Shown: positions 7,109 through 15,889, counted from the stretch's first letter. The stretch: DNA of 41,796 nt from Porphyromonadaceae bacterium (GCA_007280905.1 QYQM01000093.1:1-41796); one strand, 5' to 3'. The notes: generated from the sequence alone by a model not told the origin. Program-made: numbers and translations.

Positions 7109-8911
7109 TTATACAGCATGAATAGTTTTAGCCCTGTCCTCAATCTCGCTGAGGGAGACGCTGGAAAGATGTCCAATGCCCCTCCCGCTGGTTATGCTGC
7201 GTAAAACACCTGCAGCTACAGCCGATGCCTGGGCCACTGTATCGGGGATATCTTTCGGTCCCTGGCACATTCCTGCTACATAAATCCCTCCTCTTTCCGT
7301 ATCGGTGGGATTTCCGTTATAATCCAATTCCGAGAACCAGCCGTCAGAATCCCTTGTTATTTCTAGCATTTTGCTGATTTCTTCCGTACCCGCTGAGGGG
7401 ATAAGCCCGACAGCCAGGATCACCATATCCACCTTGAATTCAACCATCCGATCATTGATAATATCTTCTCCCTTCACGGTCATCTGGTCATTAACCATTT
7501 CAACGGATGCCGAATGTCCCCTGACCACAAATGTTCCCTCATGCCTGATCCGATCGGCGAATTCTTCATAACCTTTGCCGAATGCGCGCATATCAATATA
7601 AAATTCATAACATTTAACATCAGGGATTTTTTCTTTGATCAGGTGGGCAAATTTTAGAGAATACATACAGCAAACGCGGGAGCAGTATGCGTTGTATTTA
7701 TTGTTTCTCGAGCCTACACAATGTAAAATAGCCACACTGCGCGGAGGTACTCCTTCGGGAACGAACACCCACTCCTCCTGTTGGGACTTTCTGTTGAATA
7801 ATTTCGTTTTGGTGACAATTCTTCCCCCGGTGCAACCGGAAGCATTGGTAAGGCGTTCAAATTCAATTGAGGTTAGAACATTGGGATATTTTCCATAACC
7901 ATATTGTTCAATCTTCTGTACATCAAGCAATTCATAGCCTGTGGCTATGATAATATTACCGACTTCCAGGTCGAGAAAAGTTTCGGTTTCCGCTAGGTTG
8001 ATACATTCCTTGGGGCATTTTTTTGCACAGACACCACATTTTATTCCATTCGATAGAATATAGGTGCACGAAGCCTCATCGATAAGGTAAGCATTGGGCA
8101 CCGCCTGGGGGAATGGGATATAAACGGCTTTCCGTTTGGTAATTTTTGAATCGAACTCGCTATCTACCTTTACCGGGCATACATCAGAACATATACCACA
8201 GGCAACACATGAATCAACATCTATGCGGCGAGGACGCTGACGGATCCTGACCCGGTAGGAACCGGGGTTCCCGCTAACCTCGGTAACATCGGAACAGGTT
8301 AGCAGCCGGATCATTTCATGTTGCACTACCGAAACCATTTTCGGTGTCAGGATACAGGCTGCACAATCAAGAGTGGGAAAAGTTTTGTCAAACATAGCCA
8401 TATGACCGCCGATAGTTCCTGTCTGTTCAACCAGGTAAACCTGTTTACCTGCGTTGGCGATCTCCAATGACGCCTGGATACCTGCAATTCCTCCTCCAAT
8501 AACCAGCGTGGAATGGTTAACCGGATTCCCTGTCGGAATCGCAACCAGGGCAAAAGGGACTCCCATGTTGGCACATGCGACCGTCGCCTTGGCCCTGTCG
8601 AGCGCGATTTCACCCGTTGCCCCGTGCTCCTTGAAAGAAGCCAGTCTGACCTCATCCGTATTACACCCGGCCAACGCCATTGCTTTGGTAAAAACCGGCT
8701 TATAATAGCCAGGCATATCTCCCGCGATTACAATCCTTGTGAGGCTGTTTGCCAGAATTAAATCAGCTAGAAGTGACGCTTTCAGATGAGGTTTCAGTCC
8801 AAGGTTCTGAACGATCTCGACACCGGGCAAGTTAGCTGCATACTTTGCGATTGCATCAACATTTAGATTTTTACCATCCTCTACCTGGCAGAAAAAAACA
8901 CCGTTTCGCAT
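7109..8911 (-). CDS. hdrA: HdrA-like FAD/iron-sulfur protein, type a (downstream module)
   Basis: A 600-residue HdrA homologue preceded by a GGAGGAGA ribosome-binding site. The first ~130 residues fall where the HdrA N-terminal domain would be but have lost its CxCG, YMCS and AACS cysteines. The FAD motif GGGIAG is at 139-144 and the typical TFPTLDCAACILTPKM stretch at about 178-192. A ferredoxin insertion follows, with CVACGICSDVCP (235-246) and Cys282/292/295/299. The core cysteines HCVGSR and YCSRVCC are kept, and the protein ends with no C-terminal ferredoxin. It is thus complementary to the type-b protein, which has the N-terminal and C-terminal clusters but no insertion. The two are probably partners, comparable with QmoA/QmoB. 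Confidence 0.87.
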   Translation of the reverse strand: MRNGVFFCQVEDGKNLNVDAIAKYAANLPGVEIVQNLGLKPHLKASLLADLILANSLTRIVIAGDMPGYYKPVFTKAMALAGCNTDEVRLASFKEHGATGEIALDRAKATVACANMGVPFALVAIPTGNPVNHSTLVIGGGIAGIQASLEIANAGKQVYLVEQTGTIGGHMAMFDKTFPTLDCAACILTPKMVSVVQHEMIRLLTCSDVTEVSGNPGSYRVRIRQRPRRIDVDSCVACGICSDVCPVKVDSEFDSKITKRKAVYIPFPQAVPNAYLIDEASCTYILSNGIKCGVCAKKCPKECINLAETETFLDLEVGNIIIATGYELLDVQKIEQYGYGKYPNVLTSIEFERLTNASGCTGGRIVTKTKLFNRKSQQEEWVFVPEGVPPRSVAILHCVGSRNNKYNAYCSRVCCMYSLKFAHLIKEKIPDVKCYEFYIDMRAFGKGYEEFADRIRHEGTFVVRGHSASVEMVNDQMTVKGEDIINDRMVEFKVDMVILAVGLIPSAGTEEISKMLEITRDSDGWFSELDYNGNPTDTERGGIYVAGMCQGPKDIPDTVAQASAVAAGVLRSITSGRGIGHLSSVSLSEIEDRAKTIHAV

Positions 8912-8944
8912 TTTATCTCCTCCTGATTAAGATATTTCCAATAG

Positions 8945-10408
8945 TTAGTTCCGAGTGATACGCTGCAATAATTCCCCTTTTACGTCCCGGATTTCCAGGA
9001 TCATGGGCATCTCCCCGGGTAGACTGTGGGTTGCACATGAGAAGCAGGGATCATAAGCTCTGAACGCCATCTCCACCATATTTAATATCCCGTCGGTTAC
9101 CGTTATTCCTTTTTTAATCAGCCCCTGGGCCGCTTTTTTAATCGACATGGTAATCGCAGCATGATTATTGGTCGTTCCGACAATTATATTGACTTTAGTC
9201 ACAATACCCTTTGCATCCGTCCAGTAATGGTGCGTGAGTGTGCCTCTCTGCGCTTCTACGATCCCAACGCCTTCGCCAACAATCTTATTAAGCGGGGTCC
9301 GAAGCTCCTTCCCAGTGATATCAGCATCCAGAGCCAGTTCAAGACAATGCTCAGCCGCATAAAGCAATTCGATAAGTCTGGCCCAATGCATGGCAAGGGT
9401 TGCATGCACGGGTTTTCCGCCCAGTATAGTATACATACGTTCGTACTCTTGTTGAGCAAGCGGTGTGGCCATCCCATCTGAAGCATTTAATCTTGATAAT
9501 GGTGTAGCATGATAAACACCAGAATCCTGTCCATCCACAAATCCTTTCCATCCAATCTTTTTGAGATAAGGGAATTTCAGATAACTCCATGGTTCCACCC
9601 GTTCTGCCACAAAATCACGATATTCGGCAGGTGAATACTTGCAGAGTTCCTTACCTTCCGTGTCCACTACCCTTACCTTGCCGTCATAAAAATTGACTTT
9701 GTTATTCGCATCAACCAGTCCCATTGAATGAAGACAAAGGGAATAGGGCCCGTTCAGAATAATATCGACGTACTGCTTATTGCCGAGGACGACATCTTCG
9801 AAAATCTTGAGTGAGAATTGTGCAAATTTTATGAAGCCATTAGATTTTTCGACAATATCGTCACGTTCCTGTTCCGAAAGCCCTCTTCTCACACCTCCGG
9901 GAATGTTCATCACCACGAAGGTCTGGTGTCCTCCTAATAAAGCCTGGATTTCCTGGGCGAGCCGGCGTTGTTTGATCACTTCCGTACCAATTTCAACCCC
10001 CACCTTATTAATGACACCCAAAATATTTCTTTCCGACTTCGGAGCCTGAGGTCCGACCACAAAATCCGGTGCTGCGAGTGCATAAAAGTGAGCAATATGG
10101 CTATGAACAAAGTGCGCCATATAAAATAACTCCCTGAGTTTTCTTGCAGTCGGAGGAGGTTGAACACCAAAGACAGCATCGACCGCCTTTCCGGATCCCA
10201 TATGATGGCAGCCCGGACACACACCACAAATCTTAGACACTATGGCCGGTAATTCTTCCACGGGTCTGCCTTCGCAGAATTTTTCAAATCCCCGAAGTTC
10301 CGGGACCTGGAAATACACATTTTTTACATCTCCTTCATCGTCAAGAAAGATTTCAATTTTCCCGTGGCCCTCAAGCCTGGTAATTGGGTCGATGGTAATT
10401 CTTTTCAT
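8945..10408 (-). CDS. mvhA: [NiFe]-hydrogenase large subunit, MvhA type (downstream module)
   Basis: 487 residues, about the normal length for group 3 large subunits. The active-site cysteines are visible: L1 is KICGVCPGCHH (Cys61, Cys64, His68) and L2 is DPCFSCATH (453-461). The 26 residues after His461 should be removed by the maturation protease after Ni insertion. The start ATG overlaps the stop of the small-subunit gene by one base (TAATG), so the two are translationally coupled. The N-terminus (TIDPITRLEGHGKI) lacks a signal peptide; the enzyme is cytoplasmic. Association with MvhD and HdrA genes places it with group 3c/3a enzymes, though exact subgroup needs a tree. A close paralogue is at 12978-14441. 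Confidence 0.92.
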   Translation of the reverse strand: MKRITIDPITRLEGHGKIEIFLDDEGDVKNVYFQVPELRGFEKFCEGRPVEELPAIVSKICGVCPGCHHMGSGKAVDAVFGVQPPPTARKLRELFYMAHFVHSHIAHFYALAAPDFVVGPQAPKSERNILGVINKVGVEIGTEVIKQRRLAQEIQALLGGHQTFVVMNIPGGVRRGLSEQERDDIVEKSNGFIKFAQFSLKIFEDVVLGNKQYVDIILNGPYSLCLHSMGLVDANNKVNFYDGKVRVVDTEGKELCKYSPAEYRDFVAERVEPWSYLKFPYLKKIGWKGFVDGQDSGVYHATPLSRLNASDGMATPLAQQEYERMYTILGGKPVHATLAMHWARLIELLYAAEHCLELALDADITGKELRTPLNKIVGEGVGIVEAQRGTLTHHYWTDAKGIVTKVNIIVGTTNNHAAITMSIKKAAQGLIKKGITVTDGILNMVEMAFRAYDPCFSCATHSLPGEMPMILEIRDVKGELLQRITRN

Positions 10409-11379
10409 TATAATCTCCTCCTTATCATTGCACTAGGAAGACTGAAACGGTAAAACGTTCCGGCGGGATCTACAATATCCTCGATTATTGCTTCAATTTC
10501 TGCCGGTTCTTTTGAATCAATAATACTGGCTATGGCCGACATTATTTTTGCCCCCGTGTCTGTCACGTCTGCGGTAGGACCATAACATCCGCGGCAGGGA
10601 GCATTCCCTTTGATGCAACGGTGACCGCATCCTGAACGGGTGGCAGGTCCCATACAAATTACTCCCTGCTCCATAAAACAGGTAACCCCGTCATCGTATA
10701 TTTCCCACGGACGTTTAAATTTCTTAATCAGTTTGTTATCGGTTTTCGTGCGTGTACACTCCTCGCACTGTGCTTTTGAACCTGCTCCGACCACAGAGCC
10801 TTTGGGTGGCAGTTGTGCACCTGTGACAATAGCCATAAATACTTCGACCAGTCGTTCCGTTTGAGGAGGGCATCCCGGAAGATAATAATCTACATCCACT
10901 ACCTTATCAAGAGGACGGACATCGTTATAAAATACAGGAATTTCAAGTGTCCCTTCTGTGACTTTATATTCAGGCTGCGGTTTTATCTTCTCGGGGTTGA
11001 TGGTTGACTCACTTTCTTCATATACTCTCCGGAAAATTTCTTCCTTAGTAAAAAAATTTGCCATGCCAGGGATTCCGCCGAGGTGGGAACAGCTACCGTA
11101 GGCGACGAGAATTTTTGATTTTTTCCTGAGCAGTTTTGCAATATGTTCATTTTCGCTATTCCTTACAGCTCCGTTGAATAGAGTGAGATCAATAAACCCA
11201 TCATGCATTTCCTCTACATCCTGATACTTGGTATCCAAGGCAACAGGCCAGAAAACAAGATCAGCCGCCGCAACTACATCAAAGAGCTTTTCATGCACAT
11301 CCAGTACCGATACACAACACCCTCCGCAAGCGGCTCCCCAATAGACGGCCAGTTTGAGTTTAGGTTTCTGTTCGTTCAT
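10408..11379 (-). CDS. mvhG: [NiFe]-hydrogenase small subunit, MvhG type (downstream module)
   Basis: 323 residues related to the 20-kDa subunit of NADH dehydrogenase and to MvhG/FrhG. The proximal-cluster motif is in YWGAACGGCC (Cys18, Cys21), with further cysteines in YGSCSHLGG and YYLPGCPP. A ferredoxin-like C-terminal part contains CEEC, CFMEQGVICMGPATRSGCG and CRGCYGP, which would hold the medial and distal [4Fe-4S] clusters. No twin-arginine signal is present, unlike periplasmic uptake hydrogenases, so the enzyme is cytoplasmic. It is flanked by mvhD (17 bp) and mvhA (1-bp overlap) and passes electrons from the Ni-Fe site to MvhD. Confidence 0.92.
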   Translation of the reverse strand: MNEQKPKLKLAVYWGAACGGCCVSVLDVHEKLFDVVAAADLVFWPVALDTKYQDVEEMHDGFIDLTLFNGAVRNSENEHIAKLLRKKSKILVAYGSCSHLGGIPGMANFFTKEEIFRRVYEESESTINPEKIKPQPEYKVTEGTLEIPVFYNDVRPLDKVVDVDYYLPGCPPQTERLVEVFMAIVTGAQLPPKGSVVGAGSKAQCEECTRTKTDNKLIKKFKRPWEIYDDGVTCFMEQGVICMGPATRSGCGHRCIKGNAPCRGCYGPTADVTDTGAKIMSAIASIIDSKEPAEIEAIIEDIVDPAGTFYRFSLPSAMIRRRL

Positions 11380-11396
11380 TATTCAGGCGGTTAAGA

Positions 11397-11822
11397 TTAG
11401 GTTAGTTCTTCCATCACTTGTTTTAACCTGCAAGGTCCCAGTTCGGTAATCGTTTCCGTGAAACTATTTACCAGCTCAGCAAATTGCTTTCCTTCACTGG
11501 CACTGATCCATTCCAGTTTGAGCCGCTCCTGTTCGATCCCCATCTGCTGAATATACTTTTGAAGAAGATGATACCTTCGTAAGCAGCGGTAATTACCTTC
11601 CTGATAATGACAATCGCCAGGATGGCATCCGCAGACCAGCACACCATCGGCGCCACGGATAAAAGCCCTGAGAACGAATGTTGGTTCAATGCGGCCTGAG
11701 CACATCACCCTGATGGCACGCACGTTGGGCTGGTATTTCATTCGCTGTGTACCGGCAAGATCTGCTCCCGTATAGGAACACCAGTTACACAGAAAGGCTA
11801 TAATTTGTGGTCTGAATTCCAT
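11397..11822 (-). CDS. mvhD: MvhD-type iron-sulfur delta subunit (downstream module)
   Basis: 141 residues, the usual length of stand-alone MvhD/FlpD. Five cysteines of the family are visible: CNWC (12, 15), VMCSGRI (41), VCGCHPGDC (64, 66, 71). In methanogens MvhD carries a [2Fe-2S] cluster and links the hydrogenase to HdrA. It is the first gene of the downstream module; about 650 bp of mostly non-coding sequence lie upstream, with a Rex-like palindrome at 12188-12205. A near-identical-length paralogue is at 15460-15885. Confidence 0.92.
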   Translation of the reverse strand: MEFRPQIIAFLCNWCSYTGADLAGTQRMKYQPNVRAIRVMCSGRIEPTFVLRAFIRGADGVLVCGCHPGDCHYQEGNYRCLRRYHLLQKYIQQMGIEQERLKLEWISASEGKQFAELVNSFTETITELGPCRLKQVMEELT

Positions 11823-11983
11823 CTTTACTTATCTCCCAAATGATCGGTTTGAGTTACGATTTCTTATTCTGCACCAAGAAATTATCCATGCTGAGGAAGC
11901 CGGCACGGTTTTAAGGACGAGCTTGTTAATATGCCCGGAACGAAAGTAAAACTCCTGACAGTCTATCTGCAGGATGAGGACAA

Positions 11984-12172
11984 TCAAAATGCCAGCAGGA
12001 TTCTCCCGCTGGTGTATAAGCTATCCAAAATTCTGACCCCAAATCCATTCATCGCGAAGATCAGGGGCATTGCCAGTAGGAATCCTGTAACTGGCGGACT
12101 GAAAAGGATATATCCCTTTCTTATGTAGAAGGTTAAAACCAGTAAGTGGGCAAGATACAGTAACTTATTCAC
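11984..12172 (-). CDS. Small hydrophobic protein, hypothetical
   Basis: A 62-residue frame with two hydrophobic segments (about residues 1-17 and 24-45), including LAMPLIFAMNGFG. I do not recognise the family. It could be a remnant of a larger membrane protein, since it lies in a gene-poor stretch between the two hydrogenase modules and has no visible ribosome-binding site. The opposite strand also holds an open frame of similar length, which lowers confidence that either is real. Confidence 0.25.
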   Translation of the reverse strand: MNKLLYLAHLLVLTFYIRKGYILFSPPVTGFLLAMPLIFAMNGFGVRILDSLYTSGRILLAF

Positions 12173-12187
12173 ACGGATAGTGTTTAT

Positions 12188-12205
12188 GCGTGATTTCTTT
12201 CACAA
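12188..12205 (-). promoter_or_regulatory. Rex/CRP-like palindrome between the two hydrogenase modules
   Basis: On the minus strand this reads TTGTGA-AAGAAA-TCACGC. It contains the perfect inverted repeat GTGA-N6-TCAC and matches 10 of 12 fixed positions of the Rex consensus TTGTGA-N6-TCACAA. A rex gene is on the same island, and TTGTGAAA motifs lie in front of both divergent operons, so Rex is a reasonable candidate; a CRP-type protein would fit the core too. Confidence 0.45.
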
Positions 12206-12385
12206 AGTATAAAAAGAATCTATATTAACCAAAAGATTATTTTTGAAATCAATTGACGAAGATGTGTTTGAGCAGTCATCAAGATACTCTTGCCGATTGA
12301 TGATTTTGGCGGTATCCTGAATCGGAAAAGGGAGAGATTCGACAATAGTTTTCATCAGATAGTGTGACAGCTGAGTTATTACCAC
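12200..12385 (-). CDS. Short hypothetical ORF
   Basis: A 61-residue frame with a GTG start and mixed composition (SHYLMKTIVESLPFPI, then QEYLDD). No family is recognised and no ribosome-binding site is obvious. Its 3' end reaches into the Rex-like palindrome at 12188-12205. It may be a chance frame or the tail of a decayed gene; the preceding 31-codon frame (MNMRAFTAKG) ends in stop codons at about the point where this one starts. Confidence 0.2.
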   Translation of the reverse strand: MVITQLSHYLMKTIVESLPFPIQDTAKIINRQEYLDDCSNTSSSIDFKNNLLVNIDSFYTL

Positions 12386-12478
12386 TGGTCCAAACCGGAG
12401 TATATTCCATTAATGACTTTTTCCGGAGTGGGTATATATAACGTTCCCTTTGCTGTAAATGCTCTCATATTCATTGTT

Positions 12479-12955
12479 TTAAACCGAATTATCAAAAACC
12501 TGTTCTGTGATTAAGTAATCCTTTATTTCCTTAAGTATTTCTGGATAGCGGCTGTTTAAAGGTGGCGTCAGTTCATTCGAGAACTCCCGGTCTTCAATTA
12601 TCTCAACTGCGATAATCCGGATTTCCTCCGGTAATTTGATATTTAGCTTTTTGCCCAGCCTGAGAGCTGTCAGAAAACTAATATCATGGAGATTTGATAA
12701 ATGCATGGTTTCACGGAAATCATCGGGACTGAACAGGTAAACTGAACCCGGGGTACCATTTTTTGTCCGAATAGCATCGATCAGGATGGCCTCATCGTAT
12801 CCGTTGAGGAGTTCAATGATCTCCAATCCACCCACGCAGGCGCACGCGAAATGAACATTTTGGTTCAGGCAATTTTTACTGAGGTCATTCACTAATCTTG
12901 GGCCTATACCGTCATCAGTCAATATTTCATTTCCGATTCCAAGGACCAGCTTCAT
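12479..12955 (-). CDS. [NiFe]-hydrogenase maturation endopeptidase (M52/HyaD family)
   Basis: 158 residues, typical for the family. The N-terminal GIGNEILTDDGIG motif supplies Asp15, Asp60 lies in AILIDAI, and His90 in NLHDISFL; these match the three nickel-sensing positions (Glu/Asp, Asp, His) of HybD/HycI-type proteases. It would remove the C-terminal extension of the large subunit after nickel insertion. It lies 22 bp downstream of the upstream-module mvhA and is the only such protease in the window, so it may serve both large subunits, whose cleavage regions (DPCFSCATH followed by SLPG) are identical. Confidence 0.9.
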   Translation of the reverse strand: MKLVLGIGNEILTDDGIGPRLVNDLSKNCLNQNVHFACACVGGLEIIELLNGYDEAILIDAIRTKNGTPGSVYLFSPDDFRETMHLSNLHDISFLTALRLGKKLNIKLPEEIRIIAVEIIEDREFSNELTPPLNSRYPEILKEIKDYLITEQVFDNSV

Positions 12956-12977
12956 TTTTTAATCATTGATTTGGTAA

Positions 12978-14441
12978 TTAATCCCGCTGAATCGTACGAA
13001 TTATATTTCCATCAGAATCTTTAAAATTAACCAATAGAGGCATTTGTCCCGGCAAACTGTGGGTTGCACATGAAAAACAGGGATCATAAGCACGGAAAGC
13101 CATCTCGATCTGGTTGAGGATGCCTTGATCGGGTTCGATACCAGCTTTAATAACATACTGTGCAGCCTTTTTGAGTGACATGCAAATAGCAGCGTGATTG
13201 TTTGTAGTACCTACAATAATATTAACCTTGGTTACCATGCCTCTCGAGTCGGTCCAATAATGGTGGGTTAGCGTACCCCTTTGTGCTTCCACACATCCGA
13301 CTCCCTCACCGACAATTTCTTTCAGATCGGCTCGAAGCTCTTTACCCGTGATTTCCGGATCCTTGATCAGCTCGTTAAATCGTTCAGCAGCATACAATAG
13401 CTCCACCAGGCGGGCCCAATGCATTGCCAGGGTTGCATGGACAGGTTTCCCGCCGAAGGTACTGAACAATTCCTGGTATGCCTCATTAGCCAATGGGGTG
13501 GCCATACCGTCGGCAGCATTAAGCCTCGACAAAGGCGTTGCATGGTAAACGCCTGAATCTTGTCCTTCCACAAACCCTTTCCAGCCGATCTTCCTCAGGT
13601 AGGGAAACTTCAGGTATGTCCAGGGCTCTACACGCTCGGCGATATAATCCCGATAGTCAATGGCATGATATTTATATTTCTCTTTCCCTTCAGTATCAAC
13701 CACTCTCACCATTCCATCGTAGAAATTGACCTTATTGTTTGAATCAACCAGGCCCATGGAGTGAATCTTCAGATTATAAGGACCTTCGAGGATCATGTTA
13801 ACATAATCACTATTTGCCAGAACCACATCCCTGAAGAGCTGAAGGCTGAATTTGGCGAATTTCTGAAATCCCTTCCCAATCGGAATTAATTGTTCCCTTT
13901 GCTCCTCGGTAAGTCCTTTCCTTACACCACCCGGGATATTTAGTACCACATGGGTCTGATGCCCCCCCAGCATTGCCTGTATCTCCTGTGCGAGCCTCCG
14001 TTGGCGTATTACCTCAGTTCCTACCTCCTTGCCTACCTTGGCGATAACACCGAGGATATTCCTTTCGGAGGGATCGGCATTGGGACCAACCACAAAGTCT
14101 GGGGCTGCAAGTGCATAGAAATGGGCAATATGGCTATGAATAAAATGAGCCATATAGAATAGTTCCCTGATTTTCAGAGCGGTAGGTGGAGGAGCCAGAC
14201 CAAATACAGCATCGATGGCTTTACCTGCTGCCATGTGGTGGCACCCTGGGCATACTCCGCATATCTTGGTAACGATCCGGGATAGTTCTTCAACCGGCCG
14301 TCCTTCGCAGAATTTTTCGAACCCTCTGAGTTCCGGGACCTGAAAATACACGTTCTCAACATCTCCCTGATCTGTAAGGAAGATTTCAATTTTTCCATGG
14401 CCTTCAAGACGGGTTATCGGATCAATGGTAATCTTTTTCAT
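12978..14441 (-). CDS. mvhA: [NiFe]-hydrogenase large subunit, MvhA type (upstream module)
   Basis: 487 residues, the same length as its paralogue at 8945-10408 and nearly identical over the first 70 residues. L1 KICGVCPGCHH and L2 DPCFSCATH are both intact, followed by a 26-residue C-terminal extension that the protease encoded immediately downstream should cleave. No signal peptide is present. It ends the run hdrA-a, qmoC, hdrA-b, mvhD, mvhG, mvhA. Conservation of all active-site residues in both copies shows that neither is decaying. Confidence 0.92.
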   Translation of the reverse strand: MKKITIDPITRLEGHGKIEIFLTDQGDVENVYFQVPELRGFEKFCEGRPVEELSRIVTKICGVCPGCHHMAAGKAIDAVFGLAPPPTALKIRELFYMAHFIHSHIAHFYALAAPDFVVGPNADPSERNILGVIAKVGKEVGTEVIRQRRLAQEIQAMLGGHQTHVVLNIPGGVRKGLTEEQREQLIPIGKGFQKFAKFSLQLFRDVVLANSDYVNMILEGPYNLKIHSMGLVDSNNKVNFYDGMVRVVDTEGKEKYKYHAIDYRDYIAERVEPWTYLKFPYLRKIGWKGFVEGQDSGVYHATPLSRLNAADGMATPLANEAYQELFSTFGGKPVHATLAMHWARLVELLYAAERFNELIKDPEITGKELRADLKEIVGEGVGCVEAQRGTLTHHYWTDSRGMVTKVNIIVGTTNNHAAICMSLKKAAQYVIKAGIEPDQGILNQIEMAFRAYDPCFSCATHSLPGQMPLLVNFKDSDGNIIRTIQRD

Positions 14442-14452
14442 ATCCTGTGGTT

Positions 14453-15448
14453 TTAATTAACGGGCTTGGGGACAGACATTTTTTTCCGAAGAATGGCTTT
14501 TGGCAGGCTAAACCGGTAAAAGGTACCAACTGGATCGACGATCGCATCCACAATTTCCTCTATCTCTATTTCCAGGTTGCTGTCTATTATGGTCCCGATT
14601 GCTGACATCATTTTAGCCCCCGGATCAGGCGCATCGGCAGGTGGACCGTAGCAACCCTGGCAAGGGGCATTCCCTTCGATGCAACGATAGCCGCATCCTC
14701 CCCTGGTGGCAGGGCCCATACAGATCACACCTTGTTCAAGAAAACAGGTTTCGCCGTCATCATGAATCTCCCATGGACGATAAAATTTCCTGATGACCTT
14801 GTTATCTGTTTTCTTTCTCTTGCACTCATCGCATAAAGTTTTCTCCCATGCACCGACAACCGAACCATTTGGGGGTAATTCGGCCTTGTTGACAATTGCC
14901 ATGAAAACCTCAATGAGTCGTTCTGTTCGAGGAGGACATCCGGGAAGATAGTAATCCACATCCACGACCTGGTTCAGGGCTCTCACATCATTGAAGAATT
15001 CCGGCAATTCCAGTTCACCCTCAGTGACATTGAAGTGAGTCTTTGGAATGATCCCGTCAGGATTTAAGGTGGACTCGGTCTCCAGATAGATACGGTTAAA
15101 AAGTTCATTCTTGTTTGTCAGATTGGCCAAACCGGGAATTCCACCCAAATGTGCACAGGAACCATATGCCACTAAAATCTTGGATTTTTGCCTTAGGAGC
15201 CTGGCCATATGTTCGTTTTCGCTATTCCGGACCGCGCCGTTAAAAAGGGTCAGATCGATAAAACCATCTGCCATAGCTTCCACATCCTTATACTTGATAT
15301 CGAGAGCTATAGGCCAGAAAACCAAATCAGCTACGGCCACAACATCGAATAATTTCTCATGTACATCCAGTACTGAAACACAGCAGCCTCCGCAGCCGGC
15401 TCCCCAATAGATAGCCATTTTCAATTTGGGTTTATCTTGATTTGCCAT
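14453..15448 (-). CDS. mvhG: [NiFe]-hydrogenase small subunit, MvhG type (upstream module)
   Basis: 331 residues, with the proximal-cluster segment YWGAGCGGCC, further cysteines in YGSCAHLGG and YYLPGCPP, and a C-terminal cluster region with CDEC, CFLEQGVICMGPATRGGCG and CQGCYGP. There is no export signal. It is a close paralogue of the gene at 10408-11379, with a slightly longer C-terminus (VPKPVN). It lies 11 bp after mvhD and 11 bp before mvhA. It should carry three iron-sulfur clusters linking the Ni-Fe site to MvhD. Confidence 0.92.
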   Translation of the reverse strand: MANQDKPKLKMAIYWGAGCGGCCVSVLDVHEKLFDVVAVADLVFWPIALDIKYKDVEAMADGFIDLTLFNGAVRNSENEHMARLLRQKSKILVAYGSCAHLGGIPGLANLTNKNELFNRIYLETESTLNPDGIIPKTHFNVTEGELELPEFFNDVRALNQVVDVDYYLPGCPPRTERLIEVFMAIVNKAELPPNGSVVGAWEKTLCDECKRKKTDNKVIRKFYRPWEIHDDGETCFLEQGVICMGPATRGGCGYRCIEGNAPCQGCYGPPADAPDPGAKMMSAIGTIIDSNLEIEIEEIVDAIVDPVGTFYRFSLPKAILRKKMSVPKPVN

Positions 15449-15459
15449 AATCAGGTTAT

Positions 15460-15885
15460 TTAGACCATTTGTTCCAATTGGGCTTTAATAGTAGAGGGAC
15501 CAAGGTTTTTAATAGTCTGTGTCATTTCATTTGCCAGTTCGGCAAATAGTTTGCCTTCACTGGCACTGATCCATGCCAGCCTTATGCGGTCGGGCTCAAT
15601 CCCCATTTGCCTGATATACTTTTCAATCAGTTTAAATCGCCTGAGGCACTTATAATTACCCTCATTGTAATGACAGTCTCCCGGGTGGCAACCACAAACC
15701 AGTACCCCATCTGCTCCCTCCTGGAAAGCTTTAAAAATAAAGGTAGGACAAATCCTCCCCGAACACATAACCCGGATAATCCGTAAGCTGGGTGAATATT
15801 TCATACGGCTTGTCCCTGCAAGGTCTGCACCGGTATAGGAACACCAGTTACAAAGAAAAGCGACAATTTTTGGCTCGAATTCCAT
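15460..15885 (-). CDS. mvhD: MvhD-type iron-sulfur delta subunit (upstream module)
   Basis: 141 residues, with [10 protein letters not shown] near the start, VMCSGRI and VCGCHPGDC, the same five cysteines as its paralogue at 11397-11822. It lies 4 bp downstream of the type-b hdrA gene and 11 bp upstream of mvhG, so here the join between Hdr-like and hydrogenase parts of the operon is direct. In the other module MvhD comes first and its hdrA partners last, which is how the two modules differ in order. Confidence 0.92.
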   Translation of the reverse strand: MEFEPKIVAFLCNWCSYTGADLAGTSRMKYSPSLRIIRVMCSGRICPTFIFKAFQEGADGVLVCGCHPGDCHYNEGNYKCLRRFKLIEKYIRQMGIEPDRIRLAWISASEGKLFAELANEMTQTIKNLGPSTIKAQLEQMV

Positions 15886-15889
15886 AGTT

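Larger units (their letters stand above)
11823..12478. other. 656-bp inter-module region, probable promoter of the second operon
   Basis: No convincing gene fills this stretch. It contains short minus-strand frames at 11984-12172 (62 residues, hydrophobic) and 12200-12385 (61 residues, GTG start), a plus-strand frame at 11931-12128, and a 31-codon frame beginning near 12472 (MNMRAFTAKG). None matches a family I recognise. Its main identifiable element is the palindrome at 12188-12205. The short frames may be decayed genes left by the module duplication. Confidence 0.4.

Noticed and set aside
11931-12128. 65-residue plus-strand ORF between the hydrogenase modules
   Set aside because: Antisense to another frame of equal length, on the strand opposite to all neighbours, and of no recognisable family.
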